Shown here: one piece after another, positions 36,184 through 46,324 of the stretch
How the letters are laid out: every line of letters begins with the position of its first letter
Position numbering within the stretch: the stretch's first letter is position 1
Assembly: GCA_029780115.1 (NCBI GenBank)
Contig: JAKOZG010000033.1
Span: 1-64,000 of the forward strand
Length of the DNA: 64,000 nucleotides
Source: Thermotogota bacterium
GTDB taxonomy: Bacteria; Thermotogota; Thermotogae; Petrotogales; Petrotogaceae
Direction of reading: 5' to 3'
Made by a program: the position numbers and the translations under genes
Notes under the pieces: model-generated
What the model was told of the DNA's origin: nothing
Databases searched by the model: none
What the model saw: the letters and a program-made list of their open reading frames with translations, nothing else

Positions 36184-37110
36184 TTGGAAAAAACTAATAA
36201 AAGTTTAAAGAAGACTCTAATTGCTTTTATCATCTTTTTAATTGTTGTAGGGATTTGGAAGCCTCTAGCTTTGGTTTATGGGATACAAAGAGGTGGTTTG
36301 TATTCTCTGATAGGTTTACCTTTAGCTTTAATACTCGGAATTGTAGGCATTTTAAATTTAGCCCATGGAGACTTTTTGACTTTAGGTTTATATATTGGAT
36401 ACATATTTTTTAATTCATGGTCTATCGATCCACTTATTTCAATGGCTCCGCTTTTTTTCATACTATTTGGTTTAGGAATGGTAATTTACTCAATTTTGAT
36501 AAGAAGAGTTTTAAAAGCAGGACATTTAAATCAACTGTTGCTAACTTTTGGAATATCAATGATTATAATTGAATTGATTAAAATTATATGGACAACCAGA
36601 CCGAGAAGTGTTTATACTTCATATGCATCTTCTTCTGTAACCCTAGGAAACATGTCTATAGGTATGTATGAATTTATATATCCTGCCATGGCAATAGCTG
36701 TTCTTGTTATTTTACAATTGTTTTTGAAAAAAACAAGATTAGGACAAGCAGCTTCGGCGGTTGGGCAAAATCCAAAGGGAGCAGAAATCGTTGGAATTAA
36801 TACAAATGTTGTATATCTTGTTGTTTTTAGTATTGCCTTTGGAATCATTGGGGTTGCAGCTTCTGTGATGCTACCAAGAACTCCAGTATTCCCATTATCT
36901 GGTAATCCTTATACATTAAAATCTTTTGCACTTGTGGCTATGGCAGGATTAGGAAACTTGAATGGCATCTTGATAGGAGGGATTACTTTAGGAGTCGCAG
37001 AAGCAATTGTTCAGTCTATACCAGGATATGAAGGATGGTCAGATGTAGTATTCTTTGGAATTTTGATAGCTGTAATACTGTTGAATGCGTATAGGAGGCC
37101 TGAATCATGA
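36184..37110 (+). CDS. Liv-type ABC permease, LivH family (first system)
   Basis: The protein has about 308 residues with eight predicted membrane segments. It has the family stretch GILNLAHGDFLTLGLYIGY near residue 55 and an AVGQNPKGAEIVGINTNVV cytoplasmic loop near 195. The ribosome site AAGGCGG makes TTG 36184 the most likely start; GTG 36175 and TTG 36178 are in frame but overlap it. It overlaps the LivM-type gene by 4 bases. Confidence 0.88.
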   Translation: MEKTNKSLKKTLIAFIIFLIVVGIWKPLALVYGIQRGGLYSLIGLPLALILGIVGILNLAHGDFLTLGLYIGYIFFNSWSIDPLISMAPLFFILFGLGMVIYSILIRRVLKAGHLNQLLLTFGISMIIIELIKIIWTTRPRSVYTSYASSSVTLGNMSIGMYEFIYPAMAIAVLVILQLFLKKTRLGQAASAVGQNPKGAEIVGINTNVVYLVVFSIAFGIIGVAASVMLPRTPVFPLSGNPYTLKSFALVAMAGLGNLNGILIGGITLGVAEAIVQSIPGYEGWSDVVFFGILIAVILLNAYRRPES

Positions 37111-38054
37111 AAAAAACAATTTTCCCCATAATAACAATATTAGCTATCGTTTTATTGATATTTTTACCTTATTTTATTGGAGCTTATTTATTACATGTAT
37201 TAATGACTATTTTTATTTATATGACTTTAGCTCTCAGTTGGGATATGATGTTGAGAACCGGCCAGTTATCATTTGGTGTTGCTGGTTTTTTCGGTGTTGG
37301 AGCATACGCTTCAATTATTACCTGTTCAAGGTTCGGATTTAATCCTTTAGTAAGTATACTTTTTGCGGGTTTTTTTGTTGCTTTAATTGCTTTGGGGCTG
37401 GGGTTCGCTGTGCTTAAACTGAGAGATATCTATTTTTCTATTACAACTTTAGCTATTACTATGGTTTTTTCGGTCATTATAAGAAATATACCTAAACTTA
37501 CAGGTGGTGCTAGTGGAAAAGTTATCCCAAATGTTATATTTAATGGAGATTCAGCAAAAACATATTGGTTAATACTCTCTCTTGCTTTAATAACCATTTT
37601 AATTTCGGAAATGTTCAACAGAACAAAGATTCATTTTGCTATAAATTCAATAAGAAATGACGAAATAATTGCAAGGTCGAGCGGTATTAACATTTTTGGT
37701 TACTTACTATTTGTTTTTATTATTAGTTCTGCACTTCAAGGAATAGCAGGCGCAATTTACACTCAACAGTATGGATTTGTTTCTCCAGAAACAACTTTTT
37801 CTTTAGATTTTCTATTATTGCCAATGGCTATGGCTCTTGTTGGCGGAATCTATTCGACATGGGGTTCTGTAATTGGAGCTTTGGTTTTAGGTTTTGCCTC
37901 GGAATATTTGAAATTGATTATGCCTTATGGCCATTTAATTATTTACGGAATTATGATAGTTTTAATAATTTTATTTTTACCAAAAGGTATATATGGTACA
38001 ACAAAAGATAAAATAATAACTCATAAAATAGAAAAGAAGAGTTTATCTGAATGA
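37107..38054 (+). CDS. Liv-type ABC permease, LivM family (first system)
   Basis: The protein has 315 residues with eight to nine predicted membrane segments. GQLSFGVAGFFGVGAY (near 52) and the cytoplasmic loop SIRNDEIIARSSGINIFGY (near 182) are typical of LivM. It ends soon after the last segment (FLPKGIYGTT), in clear contrast to the second LivM in this window, which continues into a hydrolase domain. The ATG overlaps the LivH stop. Confidence 0.9.
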   Translation: MKKTIFPIITILAIVLLIFLPYFIGAYLLHVLMTIFIYMTLALSWDMMLRTGQLSFGVAGFFGVGAYASIITCSRFGFNPLVSILFAGFFVALIALGLGFAVLKLRDIYFSITTLAITMVFSVIIRNIPKLTGGASGKVIPNVIFNGDSAKTYWLILSLALITILISEMFNRTKIHFAINSIRNDEIIARSSGINIFGYLLFVFIISSALQGIAGAIYTQQYGFVSPETTFSLDFLLLPMAMALVGGIYSTWGSVIGALVLGFASEYLKLIMPYGHLIIYGIMIVLIILFLPKGIYGTTKDKIITHKIEKKSLSE

Positions 38055-38128
38055 TCAAGAAACAAATTTGCAAAATTGAAAGCCCAACAAAAAAAGTAGC
38101 TAATACGCATGACTAGGAGGAATATTCT

Positions 38129-38845
38129 ATGGTTATTCTAAAAACCATAAATTTAGTAAAAAGATTTGGTGGATTAGCAGCAGTTAATGGTGTAGATTTG
38201 GACATTAACGAAAACGAAATTCTAGGAATTATTGGCCCTAATGGGGCAGGCAAAACAACTTTGGTTAATTTAATATCAGGATTAATTTATCCAACGCAAG
38301 GAGAAATAGTTTTTGATGGTATAAACATAGAAAGTAAACCGGCATATATAAGAACCAAGCTTGGTATAGCAAGAACTTTCCAGTTAGTTAGACCAATTCA
38401 AGGATTTACTGCCTTTGAAAATATTGTTGTAGGAGCGCTTTTTGGGGCAAAAGAAAATTTAAAGCAGGCAAGAGATTCAGCAAGTGAAATATGCGATATT
38501 TTAGAGTTAAAAAGGAGAGATTTCCCAATAGATAAACTTACTGTGCTTGATTTGAAAAAAGTTGAGATAGGACGTGCTCTAGCTTCAAAACCAAAGATTT
38601 TATTTCTCGATGAGGTCATGGCCGGTTTGAATTCAGATGAAACTTGGCAAATGATCCATCTAGTAAAATCGTTAAAGAAAAGAGGATTGACAATTGTAGT
38701 AATTGAGCATGTTATGGGAGTAATAAAAGAACTAACTGATAGGGTGATCGTTTTAGAATCCGGGAAAATAATTTCTCAAGGTCTTTATGAAAATGTTTGC
38801 AAAGATCCAAAAGTAATTTCTGCATATTTAGGGGAGGAAGATTAA
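38129..38845 (+). CDS. Liv-type ABC ATPase, LivG family (first system), with altered signature motif
   Basis: The protein has 238 residues. Walker A (GPNGAGKTT, near 37) and Walker B (ILFLDEVMAGL, near 157) are intact, and the switch His lies in VVIEHVMGV. The ABC signature, usually LPYGQQR in LivG, reads KLTVLDLKKVEIGRAL here, so the conserved Gly-Gln is lost. This may weaken one of the two ATP sites in the LivG/LivF dimer. TAGGAGGAA precedes the ATG. The stop overlaps the LivF start by one base. Confidence 0.88.
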   Translation: MVILKTINLVKRFGGLAAVNGVDLDINENEILGIIGPNGAGKTTLVNLISGLIYPTQGEIVFDGINIESKPAYIRTKLGIARTFQLVRPIQGFTAFENIVVGALFGAKENLKQARDSASEICDILELKRRDFPIDKLTVLDLKKVEIGRALASKPKILFLDEVMAGLNSDETWQMIHLVKSLKKRGLTIVVIEHVMGVIKELTDRVIVLESGKIISQGLYENVCKDPKVISAYLGEED

Positions 38846-39552
38846 TGCTGGAAATAAGAAATTTAAATGTTAAATATGGAAAAATACAAGTAATTTGGGA
38901 TTTTTCAATTGATATAAAGAGTGGTGAAGCTGTTGGTCTCTTTGGGCCCAACGGAGCAGGTAAAACAACTTTAATAAATGCAATAATTGGCTTGGTGAAA
39001 CCCGAATCCGGAAAAATTATTTTTGAAAACAAATCTTTAGTTGGCTTAGAAACCCATAAAATAATTAGAGCTGGTATTGCTGTCGTACCTCAAGAACGGG
39101 AATTGTTTCCATTCATGACCGTTGAAGAAAATTTGAGGCTCGGTTCAGCTTATATACCAGTTGCTAAAAATAGGGTAGAAGAAAATTTGGAGTTCGTATT
39201 CACAATCTTTCCGATCTTAAAAGAAAGACGTAAACAAAAGGCCGGGACCTTGAGTGGAGGGCAACAAAGGATGTTAGCTATTGGAAGAGGGTTAATGGCC
39301 AATCCTAAGTTTTTAATTCTAGATGAACCTTCATTAGGGTTACAGCCCTCTCTTGTTATTGAACTTTTTCAAAAGCTAAAAGAAATTAAAAAAACTGGTA
39401 TGTCAATTTTTCTAACAGAACAAAACGTAAAACAAGGATTAAAAATCATAGACAGAGGTTATGTTATAGAAAACGGGAGAATCGTTATGGATGATTCTTC
39501 TATAAATCTTGCTAAAAGCGAGTATATACAAAAATCATATCTTGGTGTTTAA
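38845..39552 (+). CDS. Liv-type ABC ATPase, LivF family (first system)
   Basis: The protein has 235 residues with Walker A (GPNGAGKTT, near 35), a full LSGGQQRMLAIGR signature (near 136) and Walker B FLILDEPSLGL (near 158). ATG 38845 overlaps the LivG stop (TAATG) and follows GGGGAGGA; an upstream in-frame start lacks a ribosome site. It completes the first Liv-type transporter and is directly followed by an alpha/beta-hydrolase. Confidence 0.92.
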   Translation: MLEIRNLNVKYGKIQVIWDFSIDIKSGEAVGLFGPNGAGKTTLINAIIGLVKPESGKIIFENKSLVGLETHKIIRAGIAVVPQERELFPFMTVEENLRLGSAYIPVAKNRVEENLEFVFTIFPILKERRKQKAGTLSGGQQRMLAIGRGLMANPKFLILDEPSLGLQPSLVIELFQKLKEIKKTGMSIFLTEQNVKQGLKIIDRGYVIENGRIVMDDSSINLAKSEYIQKSYLGV

Positions 39553-39642
39553 AAAAATAAATTTCTAATAATGTCATTTTTGAAAAAAAGTGTATTCAAC
39601 ATATTGGTTGATTTAGTAACAAAAGGGGGAGAAAATATAATC

Positions 39643-40470
39643 ATGCCTTTCTTAAATATTCAAGAAGAAGTAAGCCTATTTTATGAAGTGAAGGGAGACC
39701 TAGAATCATCCGAGACAATCGTTTTTCTTAATGGAGTTATGGCATCAACAAATAGTTGGTACCAATTTATACCATTTTTTGAAAGATTTGGATACAAAAT
39801 GTTGTTGCATGACTTCAAAGGACAATTGAAATCAAGTAAACCGGAAGGTCCTTACACTTTTGAAGAACATGCTAAGGAGTTAAAAGAATTAATGGACTTT
39901 TTACAGATAAAGAATGCTAGTTTAATTGGTACTTCATACGGGGGAGAAGTGGCTTTAAAGTTCGCTATAAAATTTCCCGAATATGTTAAAAAAATGGTTA
40001 TAATTGATTCGGTAAGTGAATTGGATGAAGTTTTGAAATACTTTGTAAAGGGTTGGATAGCACTTGCAGAAAAAGAGAATGGGATAGAATTTTTTTACGG
40101 AACTATGCCTTCTATTTATAGTGATTCATACATAAGAAAAAACTACAAAGAATTGGAAAAAAGGGCTCTAGCTATAGATAAAATGCCTAAAGATTTTTTT
40201 AAAGGTCAAATTTATTTATATGAAACATTTTTGCAAGACGTTTATATGACAAAGGAATTACAGAAAATAAAAAGTCCAACGTTAGTGATCTGTGGTGAAA
40301 AAGATATTTTAAAGCCTCTAAAATTTTCTCAAATTATTGCTGATAATATTCCTAACTCTGAATTTGTAATTATTCCAGATTGTGGACACGTTGTTATTTT
40401 TGAAAAACCAGAAGAACTGGTCACACTATCATTAGGATTTCTCTTAAAAAACAATTCTTTTAAAGTTTAA
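39643..40470 (+). CDS. Alpha/beta-hydrolase linked to the first Liv-type transporter
   Basis: The protein has 275 residues with triad Ser98 (GTSYGG), Asp221 (GEKDILKP) and His249 (CGHVV). The oxyanion region reads LNGVMAST, with Asn in place of the usual His, as in the paralogue at 49.2 kb (LNGIMMST). An upstream in-frame ATG (39571) would add 24 residues; ATG 39643 is preferred because AAAGGGGGAG lies about 11 bases before it. It ends the first transporter operon, mirroring the second system in which a hydrolase is fused to LivM. Confidence 0.87.
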   Translation: MPFLNIQEEVSLFYEVKGDLESSETIVFLNGVMASTNSWYQFIPFFERFGYKMLLHDFKGQLKSSKPEGPYTFEEHAKELKELMDFLQIKNASLIGTSYGGEVALKFAIKFPEYVKKMVIIDSVSELDEVLKYFVKGWIALAEKENGIEFFYGTMPSIYSDSYIRKNYKELEKRALAIDKMPKDFFKGQIYLYETFLQDVYMTKELQKIKSPTLVICGEKDILKPLKFSQIIADNIPNSEFVIIPDCGHVVIFEKPEELVTLSLGFLLKNNSFKV

Positions 40471-40561
40471 TATTTAAAAGTTTTTAATTATAAATTCTAC
40501 TTATAGTAAATTAAAAATACTTTTTAACTAATATCGATAATAATTATTGATAAAATTTTAA

Positions 40562-42586
<2,025 letters not shown>

Positions 42587-42703
42587 TTTGGAAAAATTTT
42601 TGTAATTTATCCTTGATTTTTAAATGTTCATGTAAACAACAACTATGAAAATTTCAACAAACTTCGTTACAAAAATATTTGAGAAATTTAGGAGGTGTTA
42701 GGT

Positions 42704-43915
42704 ATGAAAAAAGTTGTAAGCGTGTTGTTCGTAGTGATTTTGTTGGTTTTTGGATTTGCCGAAGTTGGAGTAAAAGACAACGAGATTCTGATAGGTACCT
42801 TCCAAGCAATGTCGGGACCAGTAGCACCCATTGGAAGGCCAATGGCTCAAGGTATGCAGGCTTATTTCAACTATATAAACGAACAAGGTGGCATTTATGG
42901 CAGAAAGATTAACTTAATAATCGCAGATGACCAATTTAATCCTGCAAAAACAGTCGTTGAAGTAAGAAGAATGGTTGAACAAGATGGAGTTTTTGCTATC
43001 GTTGGAGGTCTTGGAACTCCAGGCATTCTTGCTGTTGAAGGTTATCTAAACAACAGAGGCGTACCTTTTGTATATCTAGGTGGAGGTTCTATTGAGTTTA
43101 GTCTACCACCAAAAAAATACATATTCCCAGTTCAGCCAAACTATATAGTTGAAGGAAATATTGTTATCAATTATTTAGTAGAGCAAGGGCATAAAAGGAT
43201 AGCCGTTGTTTATAGAAATGCCGAAGATGGTCAAGAATTTAGTAAATCCGCCGTAGGTACGTTGAAAAATTTAGGTATGCAACCAGTTGCAAATATCGCT
43301 GTTGATCCTCTGAAAACTGATTTTACTTCAGAGATTACTCAATTGTTAGCAACAAAACCTGATGCGATTGCAATGTGCTTGTTTATGCCACAATCTGTGA
43401 CTTTTGTGCGACAAGCTAAGCAGTTTGGTATGACATCCCAAAGATATGTAATGAGTTATGCTAATTCAAGTGAAAGTTACATAGAATTAGCAGGAGATGC
43501 AGCTGAAGGAGTAGAGGTTACGGCATGGGTATTTGTTGATTTTGCTAATCCTGAAGATAATGCGATACAAATATATCAAAAATACTACAACGCGATACCA
43601 GATGCTTACGCTATTGCAGGAATGATTGCTGCCGAAGTTTTTGTTGAAGCGGTTACGAGAGCGGGACCTAATCTAACAAGAGAAAGTTTAGTCGCAGCTC
43701 TAGAAACATTTGATAACTGGAGAGGTCATTTTATTGCTTTAGGAGATGAAAATCATGGATTGACGTATAAAGATATTTCTCAATTCGATGCAAGAATGGG
43801 AGTTACGTCAATGTACATCATGAAAGCTGTTGACACAGAAGAATATGGATTGATATGGACTGTAGCTTCTCCTTGGATGAGCTATGATGTTGCTGATTTG
43901 TTAGGTGTATTATAA
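42704..43915 (+). CDS. Liv-type ABC transporter substrate-binding protein (second system)
   Basis: The protein has 403 residues. A signal peptide (to about FGFAE) precedes a LivK-type fold: ILIGTFQAMSGPVAPIG, YINEQGGIYGRKINLIIADDQFNPAKTV and VGGLGTPGILAV. It differs clearly from the first system's binding protein, so the two transporters probably take related but not identical ligands. AGGAGGTG precedes ATG 42704, which is preferred over a GTG nine bases upstream inside the ribosome site. A strong hairpin separates it from the ATPase genes. Confidence 0.9.
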   Translation: MKKVVSVLFVVILLVFGFAEVGVKDNEILIGTFQAMSGPVAPIGRPMAQGMQAYFNYINEQGGIYGRKINLIIADDQFNPAKTVVEVRRMVEQDGVFAIVGGLGTPGILAVEGYLNNRGVPFVYLGGGSIEFSLPPKKYIFPVQPNYIVEGNIVINYLVEQGHKRIAVVYRNAEDGQEFSKSAVGTLKNLGMQPVANIAVDPLKTDFTSEITQLLATKPDAIAMCLFMPQSVTFVRQAKQFGMTSQRYVMSYANSSESYIELAGDAAEGVEVTAWVFVDFANPEDNAIQIYQKYYNAIPDAYAIAGMIAAEVFVEAVTRAGPNLTRESLVAALETFDNWRGHFIALGDENHGLTYKDISQFDARMGVTSMYIMKAVDTEEYGLIWTVASPWMSYDVADLLGVL

Positions 43916-43924
43916 ATATTACTT

Positions 43925-43956
43925 AAATAACAAGGGGTGAATACCCCTTGTTATTT
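43925..43956 (+). terminator. Strong stem-loop after the second Liv binding-protein gene
   Basis: AAATAACAAGGGGT (43925-43938) pairs over 14 bases with its exact complement (43943-43956) around GAAT, followed by TTAAAA. With no second promoter evident before the ATPase genes, it is more likely a partial terminator or mRNA-end protector than a full stop. Confidence 0.8.
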
Positions 43957-43986
43957 TAAAATCGTGTTTTATATAGAGGTGAAATT

Positions 43987-44742
43987 ATGCTTGAAATAAA
44001 AAACGTTACAGTTTCATTTGGAGGGTTAAAAGCAGTTAATGATTTTTCTATGAATGTTAAAGAAGGTAAGATTCATTCTTTAATAGGCCCTAATGGGGCG
44101 GGTAAAACAACCCTCTTTAATGTAATAACAAGAATTATAACCCCTCAACAAGGAGATATTATATTCAAAGGTGAGTCTCTTAATGATTTGCATCCCCATG
44201 ATATTATCCATAAAAGTATTTCAAGAACTTTTCAAAACTTGCAACTTTTTCAATCAATGAATGTTTTTCAAAATATATACTCGGGTATAGTATATCAATA
44301 CAACAAATCTTTCTTCTCAATCTTTTCTGGTTCAAGAGTATCTTTTGAAAGAGATGCCACAGACAAAGTTTTGGAAGTGGCAGAAATGTTCGATATAAAA
44401 AATCGACTTTCTTCTTATCCTTCACAACTTCCTTATGGTATTTTAAAAAGGGTGGAGATGGCAAGGGCGGTTGTTTCTGATCCTGTGTTGCTTTTGTTGG
44501 ATGAACCAGCAGCAGGATTAAATTACCTTGAAACTGAGGAGATAAAAGATATAATCAAAATGGTTAATAAAAAAGGTAAGACTGTATTACTAGTTGAACA
44601 TGATATGAATGTAGTAATGAATGTTTCCGATGTAATAACTGTTATGAATTTTGGAAAAAAAATAGCCGAAGGAACTCCCGAAGAGATATCCAACAATGAA
44701 GAAGTGATTAAAGTGTATTTGGGGGAAGAAGAACATGCTTGA
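43987..44742 (+). CDS. Liv-type ABC ATPase, LivG family (second system)
   Basis: The protein has 251 residues with Walker A (GPNGAGKTTLFN, near 34), a signature variant LPYGILKRVEMARA (near 145) and Walker B LLLLDEPAAGLN (near 166). The switch His is in LLVEHDMNVVM. The gene order here is binding protein, LivG, LivF, LivH, LivM, different from the first system, so the two clusters are not a simple tandem copy. It overlaps the next gene by 8 bases. Confidence 0.92.
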   Translation: MLEIKNVTVSFGGLKAVNDFSMNVKEGKIHSLIGPNGAGKTTLFNVITRIITPQQGDIIFKGESLNDLHPHDIIHKSISRTFQNLQLFQSMNVFQNIYSGIVYQYNKSFFSIFSGSRVSFERDATDKVLEVAEMFDIKNRLSSYPSQLPYGILKRVEMARAVVSDPVLLLLDEPAAGLNYLETEEIKDIIKMVNKKGKTVLLVEHDMNVVMNVSDVITVMNFGKKIAEGTPEEISNNEEVIKVYLGEEEHA

Positions 44743-45427
44743 GGTACAAAATCTTGAAGTCAATTATGGTCCTATAAAAGCTGTTAAAGGAATCAGTTTT
44801 TCAGTAAGTAAAGGGGAAATAGTTACTATTTTAGGCTCTAATGGAGCCGGAAAAACTTCTACACTTTTTGGAATTTTAAATATAGTTAAGTCTAAAGGAA
44901 AAGTACTTTTTAATGGTGAAGATGTAAGTAATAAAAATACCGTGTATATGGTAAAAAAAGGAATTGTTCTATGTCCGGAAAATCGAAGGATTTTTCCTGG
45001 CTTAACTGTGGAAGAAAACTTAAAAATGGGTACTTATTTAAGAGGAAATTATCAAAAAAATTCCAAATATGTCTATGATCTTTTTCCTATTTTAAAAGAA
45101 AGAGGTAAACAAAAAGCTGGATCGTTATCGGGTGGAGAACAACAAATGTTGGCGCTTGGAAGGGCCTTAATAGCTTCTCCAGATCTTCTCATGCTAGATG
45201 AACCTTCATTAGGGTTAGCTCCAATAATAATCGACGAAATATTTGGAGTTTTAAAAATTTTAAAAGAAGATGGCATTCCAATTCTTCTTGTTGAACAAAA
45301 TGCTATTAAATCATTGAAAATAAGTGATAGAGCATATGTACTAGAAAATGGAAAAATAGCCTATTCTGGAAATGCCAGTGAAATGTTGAAAGATGAAAAG
45401 GTAAAAAAAGCTTATTTGGGCATGTAA
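44735..45427 (+). CDS. Liv-type ABC ATPase, LivF family (second system)
   Basis: The protein has 230 residues with Walker A (GSNGAGKTS, near 35), signature LSGGEQQMLALGRAL (near 131) and Walker B LLMLDEPSLGL (near 152). GGGGGAAG inside the end of LivG serves as ribosome site. Its C-terminal KVKKAYLGM is typical of LivF. It is followed after 15 bases by the LivH-type permease. Confidence 0.92.
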   Translation: MLEVQNLEVNYGPIKAVKGISFSVSKGEIVTILGSNGAGKTSTLFGILNIVKSKGKVLFNGEDVSNKNTVYMVKKGIVLCPENRRIFPGLTVEENLKMGTYLRGNYQKNSKYVYDLFPILKERGKQKAGSLSGGEQQMLALGRALIASPDLLMLDEPSLGLAPIIIDEIFGVLKILKEDGIPILLVEQNAIKSLKISDRAYVLENGKIAYSGNASEMLKDEKVKKAYLGM

Positions 45428-45442
45428 GGAGGGGTTATAAAG

Positions 45443-46324
45443 TTGCAAATACTTCAAGGGATAATTTCCGGTATTCCGCAGGGAGCTTTGTATGGATTAA
45501 CCGCTTTTGGTATAGCTTTAATCTTTAAAACCACAGGAGTTTTAAACTTTGCTCATGGAAATTCTGGTATGTTGGCAACTTACGTAGGGCTTTCTGTTTA
45601 CCTACTTACGCAAAATATTATATTTTCTATCATTGCTGCTGTGATAACTGGACTTTTAGTGGGACTAGTCGTTGAACGTTTTTTGATGAGGCCACTAAAA
45701 AATATTTCTTCTGGTGCCATGCTTATTGTTACTCTAGGACTTCTAATGGTTATTGAAGGAATTGTGATGGTAATATGGGGAGTTGATTATCACAGATTTC
45801 CCGAAATATACATGGCTGCGCCTATTATTTTATTCCTAGAAAATGGGGTCCTTGTTATGCCTTCAAATGATATAGCAATAACGATAATTTCTTTGGCTGT
45901 TATGCTTGCACTCGCTCTCTTTTTAAGATATACTAAACTAGGAATAGCAATAAGAGCTCGTTCAGAGGATGAGATAGGTGCTCTTGTTTGTGGTATAGAT
46001 ATAAATAATGTAGATACAATTGTTTGGAGTGTTGGTATAGCTACTATAGCCTTAGTTGGCGTGCTTGCTGCTCCAAAGACTTACATTCATCCAAGTATGT
46101 TAATAAATATGCAACTATATGGAATTACTGCAGGGGTTCTAGGTGGATTTTCAAATTTATTTGGAGTCATACTTGGTGGACTCATACTTGGAATACTTGA
46201 AAAGCTGGTAGGAGTTTTTATTTCTCCTGATTATCAATTGTCGATAATTCTCATCTTGATCATATTGGTTCTGCTATTTAAGCCATCGGGTCTTTTTGCT
46301 AAGGAATTTGAAGGGAGAGCTTGA
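45443..46324 (+). CDS. Liv-type ABC permease, LivH family (second system)
   Basis: The protein has 293 residues with about eight predicted membrane segments, the family stretch GVLNFAHGNSGMLATYVGL near 37 and the loop AIRARSEDEIGALVCGIDINNV near 170. AAGGAGGGG lies before the TTG start. Its stop overlaps the TTG start of the LivM-hydrolase fusion (TTGA), showing tight coupling of the two channel subunits. Confidence 0.9.
   Translation: MQILQGIISGIPQGALYGLTAFGIALIFKTTGVLNFAHGNSGMLATYVGLSVYLLTQNIIFSIIAAVITGLLVGLVVERFLMRPLKNISSGAMLIVTLGLLMVIEGIVMVIWGVDYHRFPEIYMAAPIILFLENGVLVMPSNDIAITIISLAVMLALALFLRYTKLGIAIRARSEDEIGALVCGIDINNVDTIVWSVGIATIALVGVLAAPKTYIHPSMLINMQLYGITAGVLGGFSNLFGVILGGLILGILEKLVGVFISPDYQLSIILILIILVLLFKPSGLFAKEFEGRA

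Noticed and set aside
40512-40540. Sigma-28 type promoter (TAAA ... CGATAA) before the chemoreceptor gene
   Set aside because: The spacing between the two boxes is off by at least one or two bases and the region is so AT-rich that such matches arise by chance.
40532-40552. Imperfect palindrome TATCGATAAT-A-ATTATTGATA before the chemoreceptor gene
   Set aside because: One mismatch, very AT-rich, and no second copy in the window; too weak to call an operator.
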